A stretch of 9,603 nt of DNA, from the NCBI GenBank assembly GCA_049299915.1, contig JBAQYG010000038.1, positions 1 through 9,603 of the forward strand. The letters run 5' to 3'. Position numbers and translations under genes: made by a program. Positions 1 to 7,825 of the stretch are shown piece by piece; the first letter of the stretch is position 1, and the number at the start of each line of letters is the position of its first letter. Origin of the DNA: JAVHQB01 sp049299915. GTDB taxonomy: Bacteria; Patescibacteriota; Minisyncoccia; UBA6257; JAVHQB01. The notes beneath the pieces were generated by a model. That model worked only from the letters and a program-made list of their open reading frames with translations. It made no database searches and was not told the origin of the DNA.

Positions 1-3000
1 TGCATTTAACCACTCCTTACAAAGTTGTCTTTGCTACTGGAGCGACTGCTCCTGCTGATTGTAGTGGCACCGCTCTCTATTCTGGAACAAATACTACTTA
101 CACTCATACTGGTCGCACTAATGGTACCCAATATTCTTACAGAGTCTGCGCTATTGATAATGTATCGAATATGTCTTCCGGAGGAACTGGTAGTGCTACG
201 CCTGCATCAGTTGATAGTCTGGTTGGTTACTGGAATCTAAATGAAACAAGCGGAAACGCTGCCGACTCATCTGGAAATGGGAATACAGGAATACTGTATG
301 GCTCACCAGTATGGACAACTTCAGGAAAAATGGGTGGAGCCTTAAATTTTGATGGTACCGATGGTTATGTAAATGTTGGGAATGGAACAAGCTTAAATAT
401 TACTAGTGGAATTACTATAGCTGCATGGGTAAAAATTAGTAGCGAAACCGATGAACATTTTATTCTGAAGAAGGGAGATACTTCTGGTCAATACAGTTAC
501 TTTTTTTATCAAAATGGTACACAACTTAGATTCGCTATTTCTACTAATGGAACAACTGAACAAGCTGTAAATACTGATAATGGTTTTTTTGTAAATGGAA
601 GTTGGGTTCATGCAGTCGTTACTTATAATGGCTCTACTTGGGCGGCATATAAAAATGGACAATCATTTACTAAATACGGAACTGTTACAGGAAATATGTA
701 TTCGAGTACATCGCCAGTAATAATTGGACCAGGTGCTAATGGTCTTTGGTCCGAAGCCGTTCTCGATGATGTCCGTGTCTACAACTACGCTTTGACAGCT
801 GGAGAGATTACAACCCTCTACAACAATTCATCTCCTACAGCTGGAACCATTACTCTTACCCCTTCTACGGCTACATATGTTCCTGGAACAGTGACCACTA
901 TGTCTGCTCCCTTTACCAGTGTTCCCAGCATTACAGGTTGTGAATACACCTTGGGCGCCTCTTGGGAACCAGCTACTTTATCTGGCTCCAGTCCTAACTA
1001 TACTTGTACTCAGTCTGGTATTAGTGGTTTTACTGATGGTACTGCCTATACTGTTAATATGCGGGCTACCAATAGTTATGGTACTACAACAGCTACAGCT
1101 CTTTCGAGAACAGGTGATACTACAGCTCCCACCAATCCGACTTTAACAGCTACACCTGGAGATGGTCACGTAGATTTATCTTGGACAACACCCACTGATT
1201 CTAAATCTGGTTTGCATTCTACTGCTCCATACAAACTAGTCTTTGCTACTGGAGGTACTTCTCCAGCTAATTGCAACACTGGCACGGTTATATCTACTAC
1301 CACTGCTACCACTGCTACTCATAGTAGTTTAAATAATGGTACCCAATATTCTTACCGGATCTGTTCTATAGACACTCTTTCTAATATGTCTTCTGGAGGA
1401 ACGGCAAGTGCAACACCAGTGGGTAATGTAAACGCTATGGTTGGTTATTGGAATCTAAATGAAACAAGTGGGTCTACCGCCACTGATTCTTCGGGAAATG
1501 GGAACACGGGTACTTTATATGGAGATTCAACATGGAATACGGCAGGAAAAATTGGAGGAGCACTTACTTTAGATGGTACAGGTGATTATGTTCTTGCGGG
1601 AAATAATTCAAGTCTAAATCTTACTACTGCTGCTACATTATCTGCATGGATTAAGTTTAATAGTGGTTCTCAAGATTGGTGCACAATAGTAGGCAAAGGT
1701 TTTGAAACTACTGCAAATTATGGATTTGAAGGTTACTCAAACTGGATTAGATTAGAGTCGGGTAATGGTAGTTCATATTCATCAGGGATTGAAAAATATT
1801 ATACAACTGTTGGTGAATGGGTTCATGTGGTAGGAGTTTTTACTACCATTGGTAGCACAACTCAATTAGATATGTATATCAACGGTTCTTTCTATGTGAC
1901 TGATACTGTTGCATGGCCACTCACTACAAGTGCAGCAAATTTTGGTATGGGTCGTTCAGATTACGCAACTTCTTTTAATGGTCTTGTCGATGATGTCCGT
2001 GTCTACAATTATGCTTTAACCGCCGGAGAGATTACAACTCTCTATAACAATGCCCCTCCTACAGTTGGTACCATTACTCTTACCCCTTCTACTGCTACAT
2101 ATGTTCCTGGAACAGTGACAACCATGTCTGCTCCCTTTACGAGTGTTCTCACTATTACAGGTTGTGAATACAATTTAGGTGCCTCTTGGTCTTCGGCCAC
2201 TCTTTCTGGTTCCAGCCCTAACTACATTTGTACTCAGTCTGCTATTACTGGTTTTACTGATGGTACTGCCTATACCGTTAATATGCGTGCTACCAATAGT
2301 TATGGTACTACAATAGCTACAGGTCTCACACGAACAGGTGATACAGTAGCACCTACTAATCCGACCTTAACAGCTACAGCTGGAAATGGATATGTTGATC
2401 TCTCTTGGACGACACCCACTGATTCTAGATCTGGTTTGCATCCTACTGCTCCATACAAAGTTGTTTATGCTACAGGAGTTACGGCACCAGCTAATTGCAG
2501 CACCGGTAATGCTATTTATACTACTGGTACAGGAACCACTTTCCATCATGCTAGTTTAACTAACGGTACTCAATATTCTTACAGAATCTGTTCCATTGAT
2601 GCCGTTTCTAATATGTCTGCAGGAGGAACAGCGAGTGCTACGCCAGTGGGCCAATCACTTGTTGGCTATTGGAATCTAAATGAAACAAGTGGATCAACTG
2701 CTACTGATTCATCAGGAAATGGGAACACGGGTAATCTTGAAGCCCAAGCAGCTTGGACGACTGGAGGAAGAATTGATGGAGGAATTAGCTTGGATGGTGT
2801 GGATGATAGAATAAATGTTCCATACAATAGTTCATTAGATTTAAGCTCAAAGGATTGGACGATATCTTTTTGGGCCTATCCTACCTCATTAGGGACTTCG
2901 GACCAATACTTTATAGATAATGTAGAGAATGGCATAGCAGGTCATGAGTCCTTTTATATTGCTAAAGGTGGTGGAAACTTGCAGGTCTTAGTGTTTTTAT

Positions 3001-4061
3001 ATAACGAAACAAACACTCAGATCAGTGCAAATACAGACACTGAACTTACTCTTAATGATTGGAATCTTGTTACAGTCACTTTTGTTAATGAAGTTGCCCA
3101 TGTTTATGTCAACGGAACCGAAAGGACATTATACGCTAATTCATTTACAGGGTATATGCCTGTAGTTCCTTATGATATACATATAGGAGGAAGAGGAACG
3201 CATTATTTCCCCGGTGTTCTTGATGATGTCCGTATTTATAACTATGCCCTAAGCGCAGCCGATATATTAGCTCTTTATAACTCTGCTCCAGCCTTGGTTC
3301 CTGCAACACCTGTTAATTTATATGCCGAAGCCAATTCAACAGGAATTGCTTTATCTTGGTATTCGGCTTCTGATCCCACAATAACTAATTACAAGATTTA
3401 TCGTGGAACAAGCTCTGGTAATGAATCGTTATTGGCAACCATAGGTCAGGGAGGGACAATTTATAATGATGCTAAAACACCTCATAATACCCTCTATTAT
3501 TATAAGGTTACGGCAGTCAATTCATATGGTGAAAGTGCTTATTCAAACGAAGTCAGTGCTACTAGCCCAAACTTCAAATATATCTTTGCTAGTGCAACGG
3601 CTACTTATGGTAGTTTAGGAGGATATACCGGCGCTAATACAAAATGCAATACTTATGCTGCTAATGCCGGGTTACCCGGAACCTATAAAGCATGGATAAG
3701 CGATGCAGCTGGAATAACAGCAGCTACAAATATTAGTACACATGCGCAAGTTCCTTATAAAAAAGTAAATGGAACGGTAGTGGCAAATAATTGGACTGAT
3801 TTAACAGACGGTACACTAACTTCCGCAATTAATATGAGTGAAACTGGTGGTACTCCAGCCACAACAGCTGTATGGACAAATACTCTTACAACAGGAGAAA
3901 GACAGAGTACAGGTAGCTACAGTTGTAGTACTGTCTGGTCTAGGTCTACATCTAGTTATAATGGTAATAAAGGATTAAATACCAGCACCAGCTCAACATG
4001 GACATCTAATAGTTATGCAAAATGTAACACTAATGCAGTTCTATATTGTGTAGAAAATTAA
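1..4061 (+). CDS. Giant multidomain surface adhesin (LamG / Ig-like / Fn3 array, C-terminal DUF1554-like lectin domain), 5' partial
   Basis: The reading frame is open from the first full codon at base 3, so the ATG at 171 is internal and the real start lies upstream. At least 1352 residues are visible. Counting from base 3, the domains are: end of an Fn3 (1-68), LamG (73-276), Ig-like (278-370), Fn3 (371-476), LamG (480-684), Ig-like (685-777), Fn3 (779-886), LamG (887-1096), Fn3 of a different subtype (1100-1188), and a DUF1554-like domain (1190-1352). Each LamG opens with GYWNLNETSG and closes with DDVR(V/I)YNYAL, typical of the Laminin_G_3/concanavalin-like jelly roll. These folds bind glycans or proteins, and no catalytic residues are evident. 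The protein is very rich in Thr, Ser, Asn and Gly, as expected for a secreted adhesin. It ends one base before the next pilin gene, so co-expression is likely. Its N-terminus, which would show whether it is also a pilin (for example GspH-like), is outside the window. Confidence 0.9.
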   Translation, partial: HLTTPYKVVFATGATAPADCSGTALYSGTNTTYTHTGRTNGTQYSYRVCAIDNVSNMSSGGTGSATPASVDSLVGYWNLNETSGNAADSSGNGNTGILYGSPVWTTSGKMGGALNFDGTDGYVNVGNGTSLNITSGITIAAWVKISSETDEHFILKKGDTSGQYSYFFYQNGTQLRFAISTNGTTEQAVNTDNGFFVNGSWVHAVVTYNGSTWAAYKNGQSFTKYGTVTGNMYSSTSPVIIGPGANGLWSEAVLDDVRVYNYALTAGEITTLYNNSSPTAGTITLTPSTATYVPGTVTTMSAPFTSVPSITGCEYTLGASWEPATLSGSSPNYTCTQSGISGFTDGTAYTVNMRATNSYGTTTATALSRTGDTTAPTNPTLTATPGDGHVDLSWTTPTDSKSGLHSTAPYKLVFATGGTSPANCNTGTVISTTTATTATHSSLNNGTQYSYRICSIDTLSNMSSGGTASATPVGNVNAMVGYWNLNETSGSTATDSSGNGNTGTLYGDSTWNTAGKIGGALTLDGTGDYVLAGNNSSLNLTTAATLSAWIKFNSGSQDWCTIVGKGFETTANYGFEGYSNWIRLESGNGSSYSSGIEKYYTTVGEWVHVVGVFTTIGSTTQLDMYINGSFYVTDTVAWPLTTSAANFGMGRSDYATSFNGLVDDVRVYNYALTAGEITTLYNNAPPTVGTITLTPSTATYVPGTVTTMSAPFTSVLTITGCEYNLGASWSSATLSGSSPNYICTQSAITGFTDGTAYTVNMRATNSYGTTIATGLTRTGDTVAPTNPTLTATAGNGYVDLSWTTPTDSRSGLHPTAPYKVVYATGVTAPANCSTGNAIYTTGTGTTFHHASLTNGTQYSYRICSIDAVSNMSAGGTASATPVGQSLVGYWNLNETSGSTATDSSGNGNTGNLEAQAAWTTGGRIDGGISLDGVDDRINVPYNSSLDLSSKDWTISFWAYPTSLGTSDQYFIDNVENGIAGHESFYIAKGGGNLQVLVFLYNETNTQISANTDTELTLNDWNLVTVTFVNEVAHVYVNGTERTLYANSFTGYMPVVPYDIHIGGRGTHYFPGVLDDVRIYNYALSAADILALYNSAPALVPATPVNLYAEANSTGIALSWYSASDPTITNYKIYRGTSSGNESLLATIGQGGTIYNDAKTPHNTLYYYKVTAVNSYGESAYSNEVSATSPNFKYIFASATATYGSLGGYTGANTKCNTYAANAGLPGTYKAWISDAAGITAATNISTHAQVPYKKVNGTVVANNWTDLTDGTLTSAINMSETGGTPATTAVWTNTLTTGERQSTGSYSCSTVWSRSTSSYNGNKGLNTSTSSTWTSNSYAKCNTNAVLYCVEN
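219..2660 (+). repeat. Tandem [LamG - Ig-like - Fn3] super-repeat, two full copies of about 1.22 kb
   Basis: Copy 1 covers about 219-1436 and copy 2 about 1437-2660. Matching points lie 1218-1224 bases apart, or 406-408 codons. A third LamG (2661-3290) and an Fn3 remnant at 3-206 show that the array continues upstream and ends downstream as a partial unit. The 20-base string tggaatctaaatgaaacaag is identical at 231, 1449 and 2670. In the Ig-like part, 859-965 and 2083-2189 differ at 11 of 107 bases by hand alignment. The LamG cores (roughly 330-750 and 1550-1970) are much more diverged at the protein level. Confidence 0.9.
3570..4058 (+). other. DUF1554-like (C-type-lectin-like) C-terminal domain of the giant adhesin
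   Basis: The stretch begins FKYIFASATATYGSLGG and continues with GANTKCNTYAANAGLPGTY-KAWISDA, then VANNWTDLTDGTL, AVWTNTLTTGE, a Cys near the WSRS segment, and a terminal LYCVEN. This order (IFVTSATY-like start, GADxKC, KAW, dgt...W.dL.dG.L, vWTGt, C..Ws, C....LYCve) is that of the DUF1554 / C-type-lectin-like family found at the ends of bacterial surface proteins. Four Cys, in KCNTY, SYSCS, AKCNT and LYCVE, probably form two disulfides. A ligand-binding role is inferred. Confidence 0.65.
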
Positions 4062-4063
4062 TA
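4059..4063 (+). other. Tight gene junction without Shine-Dalgarno (adhesin to PilV-like pilin)
   Basis: The TAA stop at 4059-4061 is followed by one base and then the ATG at 4063. The preceding bases (tgtgtagaaaattaat) contain no AGGAG-like sequence, so translation probably depends on coupling or on an A/T-rich context. The start is fixed by the prepilin leader that follows. Confidence 0.7.
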
Positions 4064-6288
4064 TGAAAAGTAGTCATCAAGGTCAATCTTTAACAGAAAT
4101 TCTTGTAGCTCTTGCCATAGGAGTAGCTTTTATAAACGTGGGAATTTTAGCCATGTCTACTGCCAATATTTTAGCTAAGGTAAATAAAGCCAATAATTTT
4201 GCTTTGTCCCTTCTCAAAAGTCAAAGAAGTATTTTAGAAACAATTTCTGAAAATGGTTGGCACTCTATAGCTGATTTAACTATAGGCAAGCATTATAAAT
4301 TGGCTAAACAAAATAATACTTGGATTATTCAACAAGGTGAAGAAAAAGTATTCAATGAAAAGCCACCTGTGGCTCAATGGAATTTTGATGAGGGAGCAGG
4401 TACCATCGCTTATGATAACGTAGGAACCAATGACGGAACCATTATAAGCTCACATACATGGCAAACAAGTCCTAACTGTGTGAATGGGAACTGTTTAAGT
4501 TTTGAAATAGGGGATTATATAAAAGTATTAAATTCTGTTAACTTAAATCCTAGCAATGCGATTACTACAATTTATTGGATTAAAAAAAGTTCCACAACTG
4601 GTGGAATGGCAATAAGTAAAGGTTCTTGGAACGGATTTTATTCCTACGGAAACCCAGATGGCAAGTTCTCTCTTAGATTATTTATTGGAGCCGGAGATTT
4701 AGAACAGTATTCTACCAATACATTTGATGACGGCAATTGGCATCAGTTTGCTGCAACTTGGAACAACACGGATGGTAAAATGAGGATATATAAAGACGGT
4801 CAATTAGATGCTATAAGTAGTTCTTCTAATTTAGGAACTATAAATTCTACATCCAATGATCTATATATTGGCGCTGGAATAGACAATGGAGAATATTATC
4901 TAAATGCATCAATTGATGAATTAGGTCTATATGATTATGCTATGACAGACACTCAAATAAAGCAACATTACAATGCTGGACTTAATAGACTAGGGCTTGT
5001 TGCCCAATGGGGGATGGATGAGGGAAATGGTTCAATGGCTTATGATTCTCAAGGATCTAATGATGGAACATTAGTGAGTGGGCCTACGTGGCAAACGGGC
5101 TCTAATTGTGTTAGTGGAAATTGTCTGGTATTTACAGGATCTCAATATATTAATTGTGGAACAAGTTCCGTTCTAACGCCAGCAAATATAAGCGTATCTG
5201 CATGGGTAAATGCCAGTACTTTGGACGAGTGGAATGGAATTATTTCTAACATGACTAACTGGGGTACAGGCTTTGGTTTGCAAATTGGTACAACTCAAAA
5301 TATAGCAGCGACAATAAGTGGAAATTATTTGAAAACATCGTGGGTACCAACTATTAGTACTTGGTACTATATTACAGCTACTCATGATAATAATAGTAAT
5401 TTAAATATTTTATATGTAAATGGAAAAGAAGAAGCGAGAGTAGTTAAATCGGTATCTTATGAAGCTTCTCCCAAAACATATATTGGTGTTTTTTACACAT
5501 CCCCCAATTTATTATTTAAGGGGAATATTGATGATGTTCGTATTTACAATCGAGTCCTTTCTGCAGATGAAATAACCAATCAGTATAAAGATGGTTACAC
5601 TAAATATTTTTATATTAATAATGTGTCGAGAGATATAGCCAGTGATCCGACAGCTTCCACCCATAACCTTGAAACTACTTATAATGCCAATCATGATGAC
5701 CCCAACACAAAAAAAATAACTAATGTGGCTCGATATTTATTAGGTACTCCAGGCAGAGTTAATACTCAGGAACAATATTTAGCAAGAGCCAGTAATATAA
5801 ATAGTCTTATACAAACAGATTGGTCTGGAAGTAGTGGAGTAGCTGGTCCAGAAATTGATTTTGGAAATAATTATTTCAGTTCAAGTAATCTAACACTGTC
5901 TACTACTGGACAAATATCTTTAACATCCACCGCTTCTAATGGAACCTTAATTTCTTCTATAATTGATACTCAAAGTATTAGTGGCTCTGGTTATTTTAAT
6001 GTCTTGTGGCAAGGGGATACGTTATGTTCAGGATGCTCAGTAAAATTTCAAATAGCAGCCTCTAATTCAAATGCTGGACCATGGACATATTATGGGCCAA
6101 CAAGTACGAGCGATTATTATACTCCAAGTGGGCCCAACATACCTGTACCCATAACTTATGCAGGACAATATTCAGCACTCTCTTCAAGTGTTCAGAATAA
6201 ACGCTATGTCCGTTATCAAATAACATTGGTACCCGCTAGTAGTACATCGCCAGTAGTAAAAGATGTTATAATAAATTACGCACAATAG
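4063..6288 (+). CDS. PilV/GspI-like minor pilin with two LamG domains inserted in its globular domain
   Basis: This 741-residue protein begins with a class III prepilin signal: leader MKSSHQG, then cleavage before Q8, with Glu12 at +5 (GQSLTEILVAL) and a hydrophobic helix to about residue 37. Residues 38-98 continue as a pilin stalk and early globular part (NGWHSIADL at 64-72). Two LamG domains follow (about 102-308 and 312-510), each starting VAQW(N/G)(F/M)DEG and carrying a paired-Cys C-V-x-G-N-C-L motif. Pilin-like sequence then resumes: YTKYFYINNVSRD (512-524), DDPNTKKIT (545-553) and a QYLARAS stretch near 570. The last 140 or so residues look like a beta-sandwich (SSIIDTQ..., VKFQIA, RYVRYQITL). 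The start codon lies one base after the previous stop with no Shine-Dalgarno. Its place before a GspJ-like gene supports the I-type assignment. The product is probably an extracellular filament-tip subunit. The fold assignments are by eye. Confidence 0.85.
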   Translation: MKSSHQGQSLTEILVALAIGVAFINVGILAMSTANILAKVNKANNFALSLLKSQRSILETISENGWHSIADLTIGKHYKLAKQNNTWIIQQGEEKVFNEKPPVAQWNFDEGAGTIAYDNVGTNDGTIISSHTWQTSPNCVNGNCLSFEIGDYIKVLNSVNLNPSNAITTIYWIKKSSTTGGMAISKGSWNGFYSYGNPDGKFSLRLFIGAGDLEQYSTNTFDDGNWHQFAATWNNTDGKMRIYKDGQLDAISSSSNLGTINSTSNDLYIGAGIDNGEYYLNASIDELGLYDYAMTDTQIKQHYNAGLNRLGLVAQWGMDEGNGSMAYDSQGSNDGTLVSGPTWQTGSNCVSGNCLVFTGSQYINCGTSSVLTPANISVSAWVNASTLDEWNGIISNMTNWGTGFGLQIGTTQNIAATISGNYLKTSWVPTISTWYYITATHDNNSNLNILYVNGKEEARVVKSVSYEASPKTYIGVFYTSPNLLFKGNIDDVRIYNRVLSADEITNQYKDGYTKYFYINNVSRDIASDPTASTHNLETTYNANHDDPNTKKITNVARYLLGTPGRVNTQEQYLARASNINSLIQTDWSGSSGVAGPEIDFGNNYFSSSNLTLSTTGQISLTSTASNGTLISSIIDTQSISGSGYFNVLWQGDTLCSGCSVKFQIAASNSNAGPWTYYGPTSTSDYYTPSGPNIPVPITYAGQYSALSSSVQNKRYVRYQITLVPASSTSPVVKDVIINYAQ
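4366..5592 (+). repeat. Pair of LamG domains inside the PilV/GspI-like pilin
   Basis: The two copies start at about 4366 and 4996. Both run VAQW-x-x-DEG-x-G-x-x-AYD, then DGT, WQT-(S/G)-x-x-CV-x-GNCL, and end in D(E/D)-x-x-x-YxxxxxxxxxI-x-x-x-Y. They are closer to each other in motif spelling (VAQW, CVxGNCL) than to the GYWNLNETSG copies in the upstream gene. This suggests a separate duplication within this gene. Confidence 0.8.
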
Positions 6289-6293
6289 TTTTT

Positions 6294-7799
6294 ATGGATT
6301 TCATAAATTTATCTAGAAAAAAAGGATTCACACTAGTTGAACTACTTATTTATAGCGTTATTTTTGTAGTGGTGGGAGGATTGGTAACAGGAATAACTTT
6401 AAATATCAAAAAAAATACTGCTTTAAACGAAGCCCAAAAAACAGTGGATGCCGTTTTTAGTAATTTAGAAAGACAATTAGCTTCTTCTATAGAAAATTCG
6501 GTAGCTGTTAATAGTATAACTGACGGAACAATTTCTTTAGCAGCAGCCGACAGTGAAACAGATAATTATTTTAGTCTAAGCAATAACAGTGTTTACTATA
6601 GAGTGGGAACGGGTAGCTTAGATGCTATCACGGGAAGTGAAGTCAAAGTAGATACTTTGAATTTTAAATTAACTCCATCCCAAGGTATAGGTATAGACCC
6701 AATTAATCATTGGGCTTATAACGATATTTTTGGTTGGATAGATTTTGGCCAAACCGGTAATAGTATAAAAATTCCTACTAGTAATGGAGACTTAACAGGA
6801 ATAGCTTGGGGAAGAGGGTCTGGATATATTTTTCTCAATTGTCTCTCTACTGATAATTGTTCTACTTCTAGTTATAAAGTATCTTCTGACGAGGATGGTA
6901 ATTTATCTGGCTACGCCTGGTCTGAGTCTATGGGATGGATTAGTTTTTGCGGTAATGCCGGAGGCACCAATGGCTGTGCTGCTTCGACAACCAATTATGG
7001 AGTAATCATAAATCAATCTACTGGAGAATTTTCTGGACAAGCCTGGTCTGAAGTAGCTGGCTACATTAGTTTTAATTGTCTTACTGGTGGAAGTAGTGGT
7101 ACCAATGTTTGCTCAACCTCGAATTATAAAGTTCAGGATCTAAGAAGAAAAACGACTGCCGTTACTGTTGATATAAAAATTAGTTATAATATAGCGCCCT
7201 ATCAAAGTACTTTTAGATCAGGAAGTGTAACTTTTAATCTGAAACAGCCATCCAAAGTTACAGTAACCTCTATCTCCCCTGATTCTGGTACAGGAGTAAT
7301 AAATAATATCACAGTTAGTGGAACCTATTTTAAAACAGGAGCCTTGGTAAAATTAACCCAAAGTGGTTCTAAAGATATATATCCTTCTACTAATTTTACT
7401 AGAGCAAGCTCCACAGTTCTAAATGGAGGGGTAATAGATACTACAGGTATTCCTGCGGGAACGTGGGATGTTATGGTTATAAACCCTGACGGTCAAGTGG
7501 GGATTTTAAAAGGAGGATTTACAGTAGGAACAGCTCCCACCACTACTACTACAACAACTGTCCCAACTACAACAACTACAACTACTACTACTACAACAAC
7601 AACTACTACTACTACAACTACAACTACAACTACAACAACTACTACCTTACCATTAACTTGCGCTCAATATGGGGGTACCTGTGTAAATCCTTTAAATCCA
7701 GGTTGCGGTTTCGGTTATGCTTGTCATACCCCAGCAGGTGAATGCGCTTTTCCTACCCAATGTTGTTGTGCACCAGATGGTGGTGGTGAGGAAATGTAA
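6294..7799 (+). CDS. PilW/GspJ-like minor pilin with SGYAWSE repeat insert, IPT/TIG-like domain, poly-Thr stalk and Cys-rich tail
   Basis: This 501-residue protein starts with a textbook type III signal: leader MDFINLSRKKG, F12 at +1, Glu16 at +5 (KKGFTLVELLIYSV), and a membrane/core helix to about residue 37. Residues 38-128 resemble the GspJ/PilW globular start (VFSNLERQL, then VDTLNFKLTP). Residues 131-283 are W/G-rich repeats of the type SGxAWSExxGWISF. The GspJ-like strands then resume (TTAVTVDIKISYN, 287-299). Residues 320-411 look like an IPT/TIG domain (SISPDSG... VSGTYF... VMVINPDGQ). Next come 7 Thr, Val-Pro and 27 consecutive Thr (425-451), and a tail with eight Cys (456-493) ending GGGEEM. 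It starts five bases after the previous TAG with no Shine-Dalgarno. The product is likely a tip pilin with an extended, possibly O-glycosylated stalk. The glycosylation and tip roles are inferred. Confidence 0.87.
   Translation: MDFINLSRKKGFTLVELLIYSVIFVVVGGLVTGITLNIKKNTALNEAQKTVDAVFSNLERQLASSIENSVAVNSITDGTISLAAADSETDNYFSLSNNSVYYRVGTGSLDAITGSEVKVDTLNFKLTPSQGIGIDPINHWAYNDIFGWIDFGQTGNSIKIPTSNGDLTGIAWGRGSGYIFLNCLSTDNCSTSSYKVSSDEDGNLSGYAWSESMGWISFCGNAGGTNGCAASTTNYGVIINQSTGEFSGQAWSEVAGYISFNCLTGGSSGTNVCSTSNYKVQDLRRKTTAVTVDIKISYNIAPYQSTFRSGSVTFNLKQPSKVTVTSISPDSGTGVINNITVSGTYFKTGALVKLTQSGSKDIYPSTNFTRASSTVLNGGVIDTTGIPAGTWDVMVINPDGQVGILKGGFTVGTAPTTTTTTTVPTTTTTTTTTTTTTTTTTTTTTTTTTTTLPLTCAQYGGTCVNPLNPGCGFGYACHTPAGECAFPTQCCCAPDGGGEEM
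6684..7142 (+). repeat. SGYAWSE-GWISF repeat module in the GspJ-like pilin
   Basis: The module holds one degenerate unit (HWAYNDIFGWIDF) and three clearer units: DLTGIAWGRGSGYIFLNC, NLSGYAWSESMGWISFC and EFSGQAWSEVAGYISFNC. They are spaced about 35-45 residues apart. The intervening loops are Cys-rich and end in SSYKV, NYGV or SNYKV. I recognise this as a recurrent module of CPR surface proteins. Its function is unknown to me. Confidence 0.75.
7251..7526 (+). other. IPT/TIG-like Ig-fold domain
   Basis: Residues 320-411 of the GspJ-like protein read SKVTVTSISPDSG, NNITVSGTYFKTGALV, then IPAGTWDVMVINPDGQVG and GGFTV. This matches the IPT/TIG pattern (xISPxxG, ItvxGxxF, G-x-a-x-V, vVtNPDG, f-x-v). 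It probably acts as a spacer or adhesive Ig-fold between the pilin head and the Thr stalk. Confidence 0.7.
7539..7646 (+). repeat. Poly-threonine trinucleotide tract (ACN repeat)
   Basis: Seven Thr codons (7539-7559), then Val-Pro, then 27 uninterrupted Thr codons (7566-7646). All are ACT or ACA except the first and last codon of the tract, which are ACC. The ACT/ACA mix makes it an imperfect trinucleotide repeat that could change length by slippage or recombination without shifting frame. At protein level it is a stiff linker and a candidate O-glycosylation stalk. Confidence 0.95.
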
Positions 7800-7825
7800 A
7801 AAACTAATGTTTTAAAAAATTTCTT
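7800..7825 (+). other. 26-base spacer between the GspJ-like and GspK-like genes
   Basis: The spacer is A/T-rich, with no hairpin and no Shine-Dalgarno. An ATG at 7807 reads only two codons before TAA, so the start at 7826, directly before the basic leader MSSKKG, is preferred. With no terminator visible, read-through from the upstream gene is likely. Confidence 0.7.

Noticed and set aside
171..173. ATG at 171 as the start of the giant adhesin
   Set aside because: The same frame is open back to base 3 and encodes clear Fn3 sequence that matches later copies. This Met sits inside the conserved SNMSSGGT motif that recurs downstream.
219..833. LamG/concanavalin-like domains as glycoside hydrolase catalytic domains
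   Set aside because: No acidic catalytic pair motif typical of GH16-type enzymes is visible. The GYWNLNETSG and DDVRVYNYAL ends fit the non-catalytic Laminin_G_3 type.
919..1146. 75-residue plus-strand ORF with a hydrophobic, Leu-rich look
   Set aside because: It is out of frame inside the Ig-like module. Its hydrophobicity comes from reading Thr/Ser/Asn codons in a shifted frame.
7539..7646. CRISPR-like or satellite array
   Set aside because: The period is three bases with no spacers, and it is in frame inside a protein with coherent domains on both sides. It is a coding trinucleotide tract.
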